A stretch of 64,000 bases of DNA from Engraulis encrasicolus (GCF_034702125.1 NC_085878.1:15772240-15836239); one strand, 5' to 3'. Positions 25,609 to 36,953 are shown, numbered from the stretch's first letter. The notes: generated by a model from the letters alone, not told the origin. Translations and numbers: made by a program.

Positions 25609-27949
25609 CTCTTCTTTTCCTTTTCCGCGGTGTGTGTCAGCGTCTCGGGGAAGGCAAGGCTATCAGCCAGCAAGACTCCAATTTTCTTGCTGTTGGGTCG
25701 TGTCGTGTGTATTCTAAAAGTATCTCCTTCTCCTTGCAGCATACCAGTGTGGTTGCGCTTGCTGCTTGAGGTTTGCTATGGTTTCTCAATCAGACTTTTA
25801 CATGGATTCTTGGCTTCTGGTAATATCAGACAGGGTTTTTTATCCTTCATTTTTTTTTTTTTTAATCTCTAGTCTGATGGTCCATTTTCCCCTGTTGGCT
25901 TATTTTCAGCCAGTCTGGGAAAAAATAGGCTGAGGACTACCCCCCTTCTCCAAAGCTGAGAGAGATCTAATAAATGGATTCTGGGCTCTTTTATTAATGT
26001 CTGTTATCTGTCTTTGTTGTCATGTTGTGTTCCCGTTTCAATGGATCTTGCGGCTCATTATTAGCGCGTTGTTGCTATGTTACCGCCCGTCCTTTGGCTG
26101 GGGTCTAATTTGGAGCTCTTGTTTCAAGCCCCATCCCAGGCATGCTGTGAAGGCAGTGCTTGTCTTGTCTTTCCCCCGGAGTGCCTTAAAAAGACAGCAC
26201 TTGAGCTCCCTGGCAATTTAGAGGCAAATGAGATCTTTCCAGTGACTGACTGGTAAAAAAAGAGAGAAATATCCTAATTTTTCCAGGGTGCAGTAAAAAA
26301 AAAAGTTCACCCAATATCCTCTGAATTATGGTGTTGTCTAATGTACTATCCACAGGGGCTCCGGTGAAGCACTGCAAAGTAATACTGCCGGGGTGTAATT
26401 TTGTTTCACCATAGGTTAGCCTAGCCCAAAGAGTGCCAACTTAATAGTCACCCTTGACAATAGACCTCAGGTTTCCTTTCTTCGGTCCAAAAGATATAAT
26501 TAGTCAGCCCTCTATTTTCTCATGATTTTAGGATTAAAGGTTTGGGTGGACTCTCCCGAGCGGCACAGTCACGTCAACGCGTCAATCATCCATGACGCCT
26601 AAAAACCTAGCTGGAAGCGAAGTACATTTTCCTCCTGCTTCTCTCGCTCGGCTCTCAGTGGAAAATGGAAGGGTGACAGAGAGACGTACAGCTACTGCCA
26701 CAATTGTCGACAGGTCAGGAGTTGAACAGCTACACACTTGTGCAAACGAATCAAAACCAGATGGCAGGCTGAGTGAGTGCCATTGTATTGGAAGGAGGAG
26801 GCACTTGGACAGTGGACACCCCACTCCTCTCTCCATCAGGGATGCCGCAGTGTGTGTGTGTGTGTGTGCTCGGTGTAGCAGCAGCAAGCAGTGAGGTATC
26901 AGTCGTCTCAAAGGTTCCATGCTGATACCTAGCAAATGTCAGCTGTGAAATGCGGGGGGAAGTTTATTGCTCTGGAAATGCAGCCTTGAGGGCCTTTACA
27001 CAGAGTCTGCTATGGCTGAATGCCAGGGAAATTGAGCAGCATCCAGAGGCAGCCCCAGCCAGCCATAGCCCCAGACAGACAGACAGCCCGCCAGCCCGCC
27101 AGCCAGTTTGCCCTGGTGTCAACCCCTACTCACGGCACGCTGGAGCGCTCCAGATGTCCCCTCATACAAAATTGAGCAATGTCGAAAGATCAATGACTGA
27201 TAGCCCTAACATTTCTAATGTACGCCGTGTCGGTTGTTTAGATAAATCAAAGTCGGTATGGGTGGCCGGGGGTGGCGGGGCAGGGGTAGGGTGACGGTGG
27301 CAGCAGGGGTGAGTCATTCGGAGCCAGAGTGTGTTGTATGTGAGTACCACCGGGTTGTCCCCGGGAGACCAGGCCCGCTGCGCTGCACACAACACACTCA
27401 TATTTATAGATGACCCATAAAATGTCCTCAAACAATCAGACAGATCTCTGCTCTGATTCAGACGGACTTTCAGTACACCCTGGAGGGGCCGGATCCAGCT
27501 GGGGGATTGTCAGTAACGTGTCTGTCAGCATTTTGTCAGATTTCATACTGCACCGATTTTTTTAAAGAAATGTGTGGTCAGGCCACAAGTAACAGATTTT
27601 TATTCTTTTTTAAAGCTGGCAACACTAGAAAAACCACAGAAGTGGAAGCCAAAATGTACTTAAGCGTATTCATAGTTTTTTCCTCTCACTTCATTATAAA
27701 TAGTCTACATTTTTCAGAGCTGTGCTTTTCTCTTTGTGTTACTCAAGGTAACCCCGGCTTCGTATTAAGATTCATTCTGGTGAAAAGACTGGCTGAATAG
27801 CTACAGAACTGCTCGTGTGTGCAGCCATTGTTAGCACTGCCGAGAATTAAGAGACAAGAGACATCAAATCCCATAGAGTGCTTATTAGCAAGTAGTAAAA
27901 GGAGGTTTATTTGACATGATGTGTCTGACCCAAATTGAATAGGGTGCCC

Positions 27950-28640
27950 TACTAAAACGCTCCGTCCTTTTGATTTCTCCATTTAAAGACGAGAGGAACT
28001 GCTCTGTCCCAGAGGGACAGTTTACTGCGGCGCGCATGCTTTATCGCCGTTCGCTGGCCAGGCTCACCTTTGTGCGGTTTTTGCCTGTGGAAATTTGTAG
28101 TTCCGCGGTGGGTCGTGTAAGCATAATTCGCTTTTTTTGGCAGAGCCTCCCCAGCTGCGTCTGGAAAGAGAGCGCTGCGAAGATATGGGAAAAGAGAGAC
28201 AGTGCGGACTCCTGGACCCTTAATCATTCAAAAGGCCCTGATGTAAATATTTAAACAGAATTTTCTCTGGTCCTCGCTCGGCCGACAGAGCCATTCCAGG
28301 GGACCTGAGAGACCAGGCGGCCGAGCGACCCGATTGAATTGTATAGATCAGCAGGGCTCTCGGGTCACGACATGAGCATGTGGAGGAGGTAGCATGGCCA
28401 AGACACTAGGCGTAATGATAAGCTCCCTCCTTAATCTAATGCAATACAACACTCACAGGTCCTGCGGAGCTGACAGTGTATCGCCCTCGTGCTGCAGTTG
28501 ATTGAGTATGTCTGCCGGAGGAACCCAGCTTGCTAGTTTCGTCAGGCAGACGCCCCGGCTCTGTTAGTGCTAAGGTGTTGCCTACCACGAGGCACGCTCA
28601 GTAAATCTTAATTAATCCTTCAGTTTTGGGAGAAATATAG
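27950..28640. promoter_or_regulatory. Candidate conserved non-coding element
   Basis: About 700 bp of repeat-free, moderately GC-rich sequence with scattered CpGs and homeodomain-type words (CTTAATTAATC, GTAATGATAAGC). It is unlike the low-complexity intron on both sides. Short open frames cross it but none has splice or homology support. Its function is inferred from texture only. Confidence 0.28.
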
Positions 28641-29606
28641 CCTGCTGCAGACATCTGGTGAAGGAGCGTGCTCTGCTGACTGAAAACAAAAGCAGGGAGG
28701 GGTGTAGAGTTGGGGGATAGCAAGAAGGGAAAAAATGGTGTCTTGTAACAATGAGGGGAGCCTGCCAAAAGCCTTGCCCCTCCTTCCTCCCTCTGCCTCT
28801 CCTGGAAAAGCCTATAGCGTTATATGTGTTGAGCCTCAGCACAGACTGTCACTTTCTGTAGGCTTGCGGCTATCGATCGGGCAGTGGGGTGGGGGATGCA
28901 GATACAGCGGCTGGCTTATAGGGAGCCACAAGGTGTTGAACAAGAGCCCTATTGAACACCAGGCAAAAATCCCTTTTTCCCTCAGCCTCAGCCCTTTCCA
29001 CACTGCTGTAATACAATTTTCTCTCCATTCCTCTTTTTCTTTCCCTCTCCCTCCCTCCCTTCCCTCCTTTTATTCTCTCGCCTCTTCTCTCTCCATCTCT
29101 CTTTCTCTCACTCTGGTTTTCACTCTCACTCTCTCCCCCTCCAGTTCTTAACTCTCCTCTCGCGCACACTCACGCTGCTGCTGCAAAGTCGGGTGGAGGA
29201 CACCATCAAATCATTTTACATATAAATGATTCACCGTGCCTGTTGTAGGAGCCTCTCAGCTCTCCAAAGTCATGAACCGCCGCTGTGGAAATAGAAAAGG
29301 CAGCCATGAGAGCGCTGCCCTTGGAAACCTCTGTTTGATCTATTAGAATGGAGAGTGGAGAGCCTGCCCCAAGCCTGTGTCGAAGAGACTTGGGGAGAGA
29401 AAGAGAGAATGAAAGAAAAGGAGAGTAGGGGGAGAGAGAAAAAAAAGCTGAAAGAAAGAGCGGAAAAACGCGAGTGAGATGAGTTACATGCTCGGGGAGG
29501 ATGAGCCAGGGTGCCATGAAGGCAGAGGGAAATAAAAGGATGATCTGTCCTGTCTTCACTCTGTAGTATTTACTGACTTGTGTGTTCTGTCCTGCCGTGT
29601 CTTTAG

Positions 29607-29694
29607 GCATGCTGGTGGTGAACGTGACCTGGAGGAATAAGACGTACGTCGGGACACTGCTGGACTGCACCCGACACGACTGGGCCCCACCCAG
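29607..29694 (+). CDS. znf609: znf609 coding exon, [15 protein letters not shown] block
   Basis: An 88-bp exon with acceptor TTTAG (ends 29606) and donor CCCAG|GTAAAC at 29695. It enters in phase 1, where G plus GC completes Gly-77 of the window protein, and leaves in phase 2. It encodes [15 protein letters not shown] then [14 protein letters not shown], a block that is essentially invariant in ZNF608/609 proteins. A partial copy of its 3' end and splice donor lies 145 bp downstream (see the repeat at 29827-29896). Confidence 0.93.
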
Positions 29695-29755
29695 GTAAAC
29701 TAGCAAATGAACTGAATGACCCATTGCTAAAGCAACACAGTGTTTTAAAAATGTT
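29682..29755 (+). repeat. Direct repeat, copy 1: exon end plus splice donor
   Basis: This begins GGGCCCC inside the coding exon, crosses the donor at 29695 and runs to CACAGTGTTTTAAAAATG. The second copy is at 29827-29896. Confidence 0.7.
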
Positions 29756-31528
29756 TTGTCGATGGTTTACGGTGTTTGTCCAATGCCCAGACTTAGTGAA
29801 CTTCATTTGATGATAACATTTTACCAGGGCCCCATCAAGGTAAACTAGTGAATGAACTAAATAACAAATTTTTCCATGATCACAGTGTTAAAAATGACGG
29901 CTTTGTTCATTCATACCCTGTAACAAAGCACTTCCCAAACATGATTGAAAGGTTTTCTAGTGTGTTCCTCTGGGGGAGATGACTGACAATTTCTTTGTTA
30001 TTGTGAGGAGCAGAGAGCAGAAGCCAAAAGCCCCATTACAATCAGTACTCGCAAATTACACGTCTTCACTGTCAGTGCCAGCTAATAAGATGGATTCTTC
30101 TGCTGCTTGAGCTCCAACAGATTGGGCTTAATATTCCTGTCAGTTGTTGCTGGGTTTACCATGCGTGTTTCTATTCTGAAATGCTGCCAGCATTAAAGAT
30201 GCTGTAGTAAATAAATAATTAGTTTGGTTAGTTAGTCTTTTTTGTCACTTCGGTTGCCTGATATGGAGTGATGATCTGTTTTGTATTCTAGGTTCTATTT
30301 TGTAATCAAGATCATGTTTGTGTGTGTTTGTGCGCGTTTGAGCATGTGTGCCTCTGATTAGGAAGCATTTAGTGTAGTCATGGTGATTGTTATTCCGCAT
30401 ACACAAAATGGTGGCTAACCATGGCGATGGTTTTTCACCATTAAGTCTATTTAGCCTGTGCCAGTCACTAGGAACATGCCTGGATGTCCTCCTGCTCATT
30501 AAAAAGGGCCTAGTTTGCTACATATTTCATGTCAAATAAGTATAGTGTTTCGTTGATATGTATGTATATTTTACACTTAATATACACTTAATCGTTTGAT
30601 TTCTTTACCTAGGATGCAGTGTGTAAAAACCTTTTTTTTTTACTGCTTTATTAGGCTCAGTGTGTGTCTGCGTAGTGCAGAAAAGCAAAGGAGATGAATA
30701 TATTGGTAAAAGGGATTTGTGGAAATGAGACTGCTCAGGGCACACGCTGCACAGCTGCTGTCGATTCAGGAGTTGCTGTTTGCCCAGGGCTTAGCTGATA
30801 TGTCAGGTGTCAACTCTATAACTCCAAGTAATTTGTTCTTTCTGTTTCCTCCTGTTTTAAAAAGATTTTTTACGAGTGTGCCTGTTTTTATTGCGTACCT
30901 CAGCGACAATTTCATCTTTGCTCCTCCTCGCCTCTCGCTTGAGGCTTTGCTGAGACCAAAATGCCCTTTTGAATCTTATCTGTCATGGCTGACTTACGTA
31001 TTGGATTTTTAGACATTTGGGATCTAAAAAAAAAAACAAATGGTAACAGTATGAGAACAAGATGTCTTTGGAGTGACACAAAGCACAGACTGGTTCCAAT
31101 ACTCATAAATCATCCAAGAGAAGACGCACTGAAGTGTCTTGCATTTAAGCTTCACATACTGTATATATTAAGATGTAAGCCTGCCAGATTTCTTAATACC
31201 CACCACCGTGCGACTCAGCATGGAGCTGTGTTGTTTTGCGGGAAGCTGCTTTTCTGATGCTCCAGATATGCAATTCACGCGTCTCTGATATTAGCTTCCC
31301 TTTTTATATCCTGTTGCTTTGTTCTGTTCAGACTTGAAAGCACCATAGTAGTAAGTCGGGAGTACGTGTGATTCCAATAATCATTTGTTTTACAGTCACA
31401 TCTACTGCCATTGACTCTCCTATTACTCCAGAACATTGTGGCACACGCTACTGTTGCACAAGCTTGTTTATTGAAATTGATTTATCAACAATTCAAGCGT
31501 GTTAATGTTTTTCGCTTTTATTCGGCAG
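29695..31528 (+). other. znf609: znf609 intron
   Basis: A GTAAAC...CGGCAG intron of about 1.8 kb and phase 2. Apart from the duplicated donor near its start I see no exon or transposon in it. Confidence 0.88.
29827..29896 (+). repeat. Direct repeat, copy 2: decoy splice donor
   Basis: GGGCCCCATCAAGGTAAACT here matches GGGCCCCACCCAGGTAAACT at 29682 with an offset of exactly 145 bp. The similarity continues as AATGAACT and then CACAGTGTT-AAAAATG. The copied GTAAACT at 29840 keeps a recognisable donor, preceded by AAG instead of CAG. Confidence 0.7.
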
Positions 31529-33343
31529 GTTTTGCGAGTCTCCAACCAGTGACTTGGAGATGAGGAACGGCCGAGGGCGTGGCAAGAGGATGCGTCCCAA
31601 CACCAACACGCCCGTGAACGAGAACAGCAACTCGTCGGACAACAAGGGCAGCAACAACAGCAAGACGCGCGCCGGCTCCAACAGCAAGGGCCGGCGCGGC
31701 AGCCAGAACTCCTCGGAGGGCCGCACCCCGCCCAACAGCAACACTGAGGACGTCAAGGCCAGCCCCTCCTCGGCCGGCAAGCGCAAGAGCAAGCCCGCCT
31801 CCGACATGGAGCCCAACTCCAGCTCCGAGGACACCAAGGGCAACAAGCGCATGCGCACCAACTCCAGCAGTGGCGGCGGGCCGCTCAACATGCCCATCCC
31901 CAACATCAAGACCGAGTCGTTGCCCCCGCCGCTGGACCGCAACTGCTCCTCCCCGGTGCTCATCGACTGCCCCCACCCAAACTGCAACAAGAAGTACAAG
32001 CACATCAATGGCCTGAAGTACCACCAGGCCCGTGCTCACAACGACGAGGACATCAAACTGGACATGGACGGGGACAGTGAGTACGGGGAGGACTCCACCC
32101 TGCACCCAGAGTCTGGGGGATGCAACGGAGCATCCATCTCCCAGAAGGGCTCCCTGTCCCCAGCTCGCTCTGTGACGCCCAAGGGACGGGGGTTTGATGC
32201 CCAGAGTCCCTCTCCTTCTCCGGGGAAGTTTGGCTCTAAGCAGGCCGGCAAGAAGAGGAACGGGGACGTGGACCCGGAGGCGTGCGGCACACCCATGGAC
32301 GGTTGCGAAGACGGCCCGTGTCTGACCGACGAGGCCAGCAACGACGGGGTGGAGAACAAGGACAAGTCTAAAAAGTCCAGCAGCGGCGCCAAGTCGGACA
32401 AGCTGCAGCAGAAGAACATCAAGTCGTCCCGACCCCTGCCTCAAAACATGCCACCTCAGCAGATGTACTCCCTGCAGCCCTCGCCGTTCCCCGGGGGGAG
32501 TCCCGGCAACCCCGGCCAAGGGATGAGCTCTGCCATGCAGGGGATCCCCAAGAGCCCTCAGCTGAAGGCTATACAGCCCAAGCCCTCAGCGATGGGGGAT
32601 CCCTCCGCCATGAGCCCGGCCATGAGTGGCTCCAAGGACAAGAAGAAAAAGGACAAGAAAAAGAAGGATCCCGGGAAGGAGGCCGACAGTCCCAAGCCAT
32701 CGGGCAAAGGAGGGCGGCCCGACGGCGGGAAGAGCCCCTACTCTGAATCCTCGGATCCCGGGGGCAAGAACGATAGCCTCCTGAACGGCTCCGATCCCCA
32801 CCAGAGTCGCCTGGCCAGCATCAAGGCTGAGGCCGACAAGATCTACAGCTTCTCGGACAACGCTCCCAGCCCGTCCATTGGGGTGGCCAGTCGCATGGAC
32901 AGTGGTGGCGTCGGCCAGCCGCTCAACCCCCTGCACGTGGTCACCCAGAACGGCGCCGACAACTCCTCGGTGAAGACCAACAGCCCCGCTTACTCTGACA
33001 TCTCCGACGCTGGCGAGGATGGGGAGGGTAAGGTGGAGGGCATGAAGAGCAAGGCGGAAGACCAAGCTGTGAGGGAGGGGGCCAAGAAGGCCCTCTTCGC
33101 CGGCCAGCCTCCCAACAAGGAGTCCCCCTACTACGCCAGCTACGAGAACTACTACTCCCCCAATTACACTAACCCCAGCCCGGGCGCTGCGACCGCTGGC
33201 GGCCCCGTGATGGAGGGCCCCAATGTGAAGATCAAGAAGGAGGAGGATTCTGAGCATCCGGGCGAGGAGAAAGGCAAGCTGGACCTGCACGACGAGCGCA
33301 AGGCGGAGCTGGGCGCCCCGGGCCAGCCGCCCTCTCAGCACCC

Positions 33344-33385
<42 letters not shown>

Positions 33386-33929
33386 CTCAGTCATCCAGCA
33401 GCGCTCCAACATGTACATGCAGCCGCTCTACTACAACCAGTACTACATGCCGCCCTACGGCTACCCGGACCAGGTCTACCACAACCACCTGATGAACACC
33501 AACGCCGCCTACCGGCAGCAGTACGAGGAGCGGCAGAGGCAGGTGGCGGAGCAGCACCGGGCCGCCGAGAAGAAGTCCTCGGAGACCCCCTCAAAGGACC
33601 GCGAAGGCCCAATGATTAAGGAGGAATGGAAGCAGAAGCAGGCCTCGGGGCCCCCGGCACTCTCCAAAGCGCCCAGCCTGTCGGACCTGGGGAAGCCCCA
33701 GTCCATGGGAGGCAAGCCTAAAGACTCCTCCTCCTCCTCATCCTCCTCCATGGAGGGCGGCAAGTCGGTCATCATCCCCAAGGGAGAGGAGGCCAAGATG
33801 GCCGCCCAGCAGGCCGAGGGCCTGAAGATGAAGCTGAGCGAGGGTGGACACCACGGCAAGGAGGAGCCCAAGAGTAGCATGGAGCCTGGCAGGCAACCAG
33901 GCATGGATCAGGCCATCTGGTACAGACAG
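31529..33929 (+). CDS. znf609: znf609 main coding exon: zinc finger, basic and low-complexity regions
   Basis: A 2401-bp exon encoding about 800 residues (window-protein residues 107-906). It opens with FCESPTSDLEMRNGRGRGKR, continuous with the previous exon in phase 2, and ends WYRQ at CAG|GTAAAG. The only clear zinc finger is at 31968-32039, with spacing C-x4-C-x12-H-x4-H (CPHPNCNKKYKHINGLKYHQ onward), a divergent C2H2 finger typical of ZNF608/609. Other features are a Lys-rich stretch (KDKKKKDKKKKD) near 32635, a conserved block SRLASIKAEADKIYSF, a pure CAG-coded Gln13 tract at 33345-33383, a poly-Ser run near 33730 and several psi-K-x-E motifs (IKTE, IKAE, IKKE, IKEE) that could be SUMO sites. 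Most of the exon is predicted disordered by composition. Long open frames on the opposite strand are shadows of its GC-rich codon use. Confidence 0.95.
31968..32039 (+). other. znf609: C2H2-type zinc finger coding segment
   Basis: The Cys and His codons fall at 31968, 31983, 32022 and 32037, giving C-x4-C-x12-H-x4-H. The non-canonical four-residue spacing in both the Cys pair and the His pair matches the single finger of the ZNF608/ZNF609 family. Confidence 0.9.
33345..33383 (+). repeat. znf609: (CAG)13 coding for polyglutamine in znf609
   Basis: Thirteen uninterrupted CAG codons lie between HP and HSVIQQR. There is no CAA interruption, so the tract is likely to be length-variable. From memory the human protein has only a short QQ here. 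Confidence 0.93.
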
Positions 33930-34210
33930 GTAAAGCTTCAAAGCACAAAGCTTCAAACACTCTCTGTTGTTTTTTTATGTACGTAAACATCATTTCCCAG
34001 TAGAGCGCTTTGTCACACCTCCATTCAAACTGGTGTGTTGAATGTAAGCAAAGTTATGGTTCAAAGCAGAAGCCTAAATGACACTAATTATCCATTACAC
34101 ATGCATTGCTCAGACTTTCTTTAGGTGAGTTTTGCACATGGGGGGGGGTCATCTGATGCATTAGCTTTGTCAATGTCACATCTTACACTATGGTTTCCCC
34201 TCTCTAACAG
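33930..34210 (+). other. znf609: Short znf609 intron
   Basis: A GTAAAG...CTAACAG intron of 281 bp and phase 0. The adjacent exons join as WYRQ-DPYGYP. Confidence 0.88.
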
Positions 34211-34562
34211 GATCCCTACGGCTACCCCAACAAGTTCCCCGAGGCTCAGAAGCAGCAGCAGCTGGAGGAGGAGCGCGAGCGAGATCGCAAGGGCAAGGAC
34301 GACCGACCCCGGCCCAAGGAGATGTCCGCCAAGGAGGAGGGCAAGGACGCCAGTGACCCCCGGACATCGGCCGCCTCCTCCGCCTCCGCCGAGGACCACA
34401 GAGGGCCCCAGAAGGACCCCCGGCCCAACGCCCACATGCAGTTCCCCTCCGCGCTGGCACAGCACCAGCCCTACGTCCCCTACATGCACGGCTACCCCTA
34501 CGGCCAGGGCTACGACCCCAATCATCCCGGATACAGAGGCATCATGATGCAGAACTATCCAG
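34211..34562 (+). CDS. znf609: znf609 coding exon, charged and YMHGY segment
   Basis: A 352-bp exon, entered in phase 0 after CTAACAG and left in phase 1 at CCAG|GTAAAA. It encodes DPYGYPNKFPEAQ, a Glu/Arg/Lys-rich stretch (QLEEERERDRKGKDD), and the conserved segment PYVPYMHGYPYGQGYDPNHP then MMQNYPG. The last part is characteristic of ZNF609 C-termini. From memory the mammalian protein has several additional residues just after WYRQ, so a small insertion or deletion separates them. Confidence 0.92.
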
Positions 34563-34832
34563 GTAAAACGTTGAAAGGAAAATAAGATTTACAGAACACT
34601 TGCTTGTTCTTTGTGAACGTGTTTCCTCTACAATGTCATTGGTTCACTCAGCAATTATTTATGTACTGCGCCTAGAAGCTGTATGTGGAACCTTGAACTT
34701 TTGAACGGGCTGAACTGACTTGTCAGAGTGCAGTGTAGTGCTTAGCTGTTTCAGCGTGTAGGCTTGCTTGCTGACATAAGTATTATGTGACTGCTATCAT
34801 AATCACAGTCATTCTCAATCGTGTCTCGGCAG
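34563..34832 (+). other. znf609: Short znf609 intron
   Basis: A GTAAAA...CTCGGCAG intron of 270 bp and phase 1. It joins NYPG to YLSAGYSFSPYG. Confidence 0.88.
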
Positions 34833-35249
34833 GCTATCTGTCAGCGGGCTACTCCTTCTCCCCGTATGGCGGCAAGGTGCCGAGCGGCGAGGAGGGAGAG
34901 AAGTCCCGCGCCAGCCCCACAGTGAGCAGCAAAGCGGCCTCGGAGTCCAAGGCCCTGGACATCCTCCACCAACACGCCAGCCAGTACAAGAGCAAGTCCC
35001 CCACCGTGGGCGGGGGTGGCGGCGGCGGAGGGGGAGGCAGCGGTGACAAGCAGCCCTCGCATGAGCGGGAGCGCGGGGCCGGCGACCGCGACCGGGAGCG
35101 TGAGCGCGACAGGGAACGTGAGCGCGACAGGGAGCGAGAGAGGGACCTGGACAGGCCACGCTCCTCCCCCTCGCAGCGGGTCATGCCCTCTCATCACCAC
35201 CTCGGCTACTCCCTGCTCTCCGGGCAGTACGACCTCCCCTACCCCACAG
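34833..35249 (+). CDS. znf609: znf609 coding exon, SPYGGK to LPYPTG, with Gly and Arg-Glu/Asp repeats
   Basis: A 417-bp exon, phase 1 in and phase 1 out (ACAG|GTCAGT). It encodes YSFSPYGGKVPSGEE, then SKALDILHQHASQYKSKSP, which is strongly conserved in ZNF609. Next come a run of ten Gly codons (about 35009-35038) and an alternating Arg-Asp/Arg-Glu tract (about 35079-35150) before DRPRSSPSQR and the HHHLGYSLL motif. The Gly and RE/RD tracts look like local codon-repeat expansions. The RE/RD tract resembles the charged low-complexity domains of splicing-associated proteins, but no function can be claimed from that. Confidence 0.92.
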
Positions 35250-35413
35250 GTCAGTGTACAGATACTATTTCATGGTTTCACGGCCGCCAGTGCTGCCGCC
35301 GCTGCTACTGCTGCTGTTGCCACTGCTGTGCTGAGTTGAAGTGTGAAAGCTGTGCCAAATTGAGCGGCGGTGAAAAGCTGCAGCGCTTAGGCAGCAGAGT
35401 GCCTTGTCTGTTG

Positions 35414-35465
<52 letters not shown>

Positions 35466-35508
35466 GAGCGAGAGAGAGCGCTGACATGTTTAATATTCTT
35501 CCCCACAG
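35250..35508 (+). other. znf609: Short znf609 intron with (AG)n
   Basis: A GTCAGT...CCCCACAG intron of 259 bp and phase 1. An (AG)n purine microsatellite at 35418-35462 ends about 45 bp before the acceptor. The only pyrimidine tract is the short TATTCTTCCCC just before ACAG. Confidence 0.88.
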
Positions 35509-35582
35509 GTCTGTCGTCCTCCGCCATCGTTGCCAGCCAGCAAACCTCAGCTCCCTCACTGTATCCGCCTGCACGGAGGTGA
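35509..35582 (+). CDS. znf609: znf609 last coding exon, C-terminus and stop
   Basis: This encodes GLSSSAIVASQQ then TSAPSLYPPARR and a TGA stop at 35580-35582. The phase 1 join with the previous exon completes Gly. SLYPP-RR is the ZNF609 C-terminus as I recall it. The exon probably continues five bases past the stop to a donor at 35588 (AACG|GTAAGG). A second donor-like site, GAG|GTGAGA at 35579, overlaps the stop codon. The six window exons total 3561 nt, exactly 1186 codons plus stop, which supports every junction. With an upstream exon of about 250 codons the length matches the roughly 1400-residue family. Confidence 0.92.
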
Positions 35583-35587
35583 GAACG

Positions 35588-36885
35588 GTAAGGCCAATGC
35601 AGCAAAACACAACCATGATTAAGGACTTTGGAGAATTGCAGACAGGGTTTTTATTTTTTATTTTCTTTTAGCACTCACTGAAAGCTGAGCACCTCTGTGT
35701 CCAGTGTGCTCTCTGGCAAATGATTAGCCCTGCCATCTCGGTGTTATTCCAGTGGGTGTCCTAAATTGAGTTTTTCATTAAGTGGTGTTTTAGAGCCCTC
35801 TCCACATAATCATTCAGCATGATTTGCTTTAATCTTGGTCCTTTCCTCTCTTTTTTTTTATCATGCATAGCCAATGCAGTCCTCCTCGTCTCCCCTCCGA
35901 AACGAGGTCTTTTCAGGACAGACACTATGCTATCTGTATTAAAAAAAAAAAGACTCGAGTTTGCACCGTACGGCTCAGAGAAACTTTCAGCTCATACTGA
36001 CCTCTGCTGGAAAAAGCTGAGAGGAAACTCTTACTGTGCCTCCTATCTCTGTGAAATATCTTGTTTGGCTACATACTTGGGGAAGCTCAAAGCACCCTGT
36101 TGTAACATGTGTAATGAATTATGAGCTGACAAGGCTATTGTGCTGGTATTTGGGTTGAGTAGTTGACAATAGGAGTTTAGGCATGACATAATGCCTATCA
36201 TGCAATAAGGTTACACAATACTTTTGTCTCCCTCAACAAGAGTGCTGACAGTGCTGCTGAATAGCAGAGCGGAAAAATATAGTCACTACAAATTCATTTC
36301 AAGTTGTTGACCACTGTTGGTCAGATCTAGAGCTTACTTGTTAACACATTTAACATCGCTCTGTTTAGATTTATTTTTATTGTCTTTTTTTGACCATGTT
36401 AATCAGCTGTGTAGTGGTTTAGCAGAACACGGGGTTTGCAATACCATTTGGGATGTGGCTGTGGAGCATTTTGAATTCTTCAGAAGATTAGCCCAGTGTT
36501 TTTGCATGAGGTTTTAAACCAAAGTCTCCCTACATTAGCTGCAGAAATTCCGGTCTTACACACCCACAGTGGGAGCTCGATCCCATTACCGCTTCCAGTC
36601 AACATCTACAGCATCAGGAAAAAGAGTGGGGGAATTGCACAAACACGGGCAATTAAGCACTGCATTTTCCATTCAGTGCAGAAAATATGAAGTGTCAATA
36701 GGATTAGTGGGCGGATAGAGATTACGTGCCACCCACTCACTCATCACTACTGTGGGGTGAAATCACATAAGCTCCCCCCCTATTTTAGCATATTGATTAG
36801 CTTCTGTAACAGTTTGGGTTGAGGGTTATTGAGATGTAGATTGCACGGTATCGGCAGTTGTAAGTGAATCATTTTCTGATCCCCC

Positions 36886-36952
<67 letters not shown>

Positions 36953-36953
36953 G
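35588..36953 (+). other. znf609: znf609 last intron, within the 3'UTR
   Basis: A GTAAGG...TCTGCAG intron of about 1.37 kb, starting five bases after the stop codon. Its 3' end is a 60-bp TC microsatellite. Because the exon junction is so close to the stop it should not trigger nonsense-mediated decay. I infer the intron from the strong donor and acceptor and from the 3'UTR-like sequence that follows. Confidence 0.65.
36888..36949 (+). repeat. (TC)n forming the pyrimidine tract of the last znf609 intron
   Basis: About 60 bp of pure TC ends directly at GCAG (36950-36953), with no spacer. Confidence 0.95.

Noticed and set aside
31502..33386. Long open frames on the minus strand opposite the znf609 main exon (up to 333 codons)
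   Set aside because: They are shadows of GC-rich, stop-poor sense coding sequence; the sense frame has clear ZNF609 homology and splice sites.
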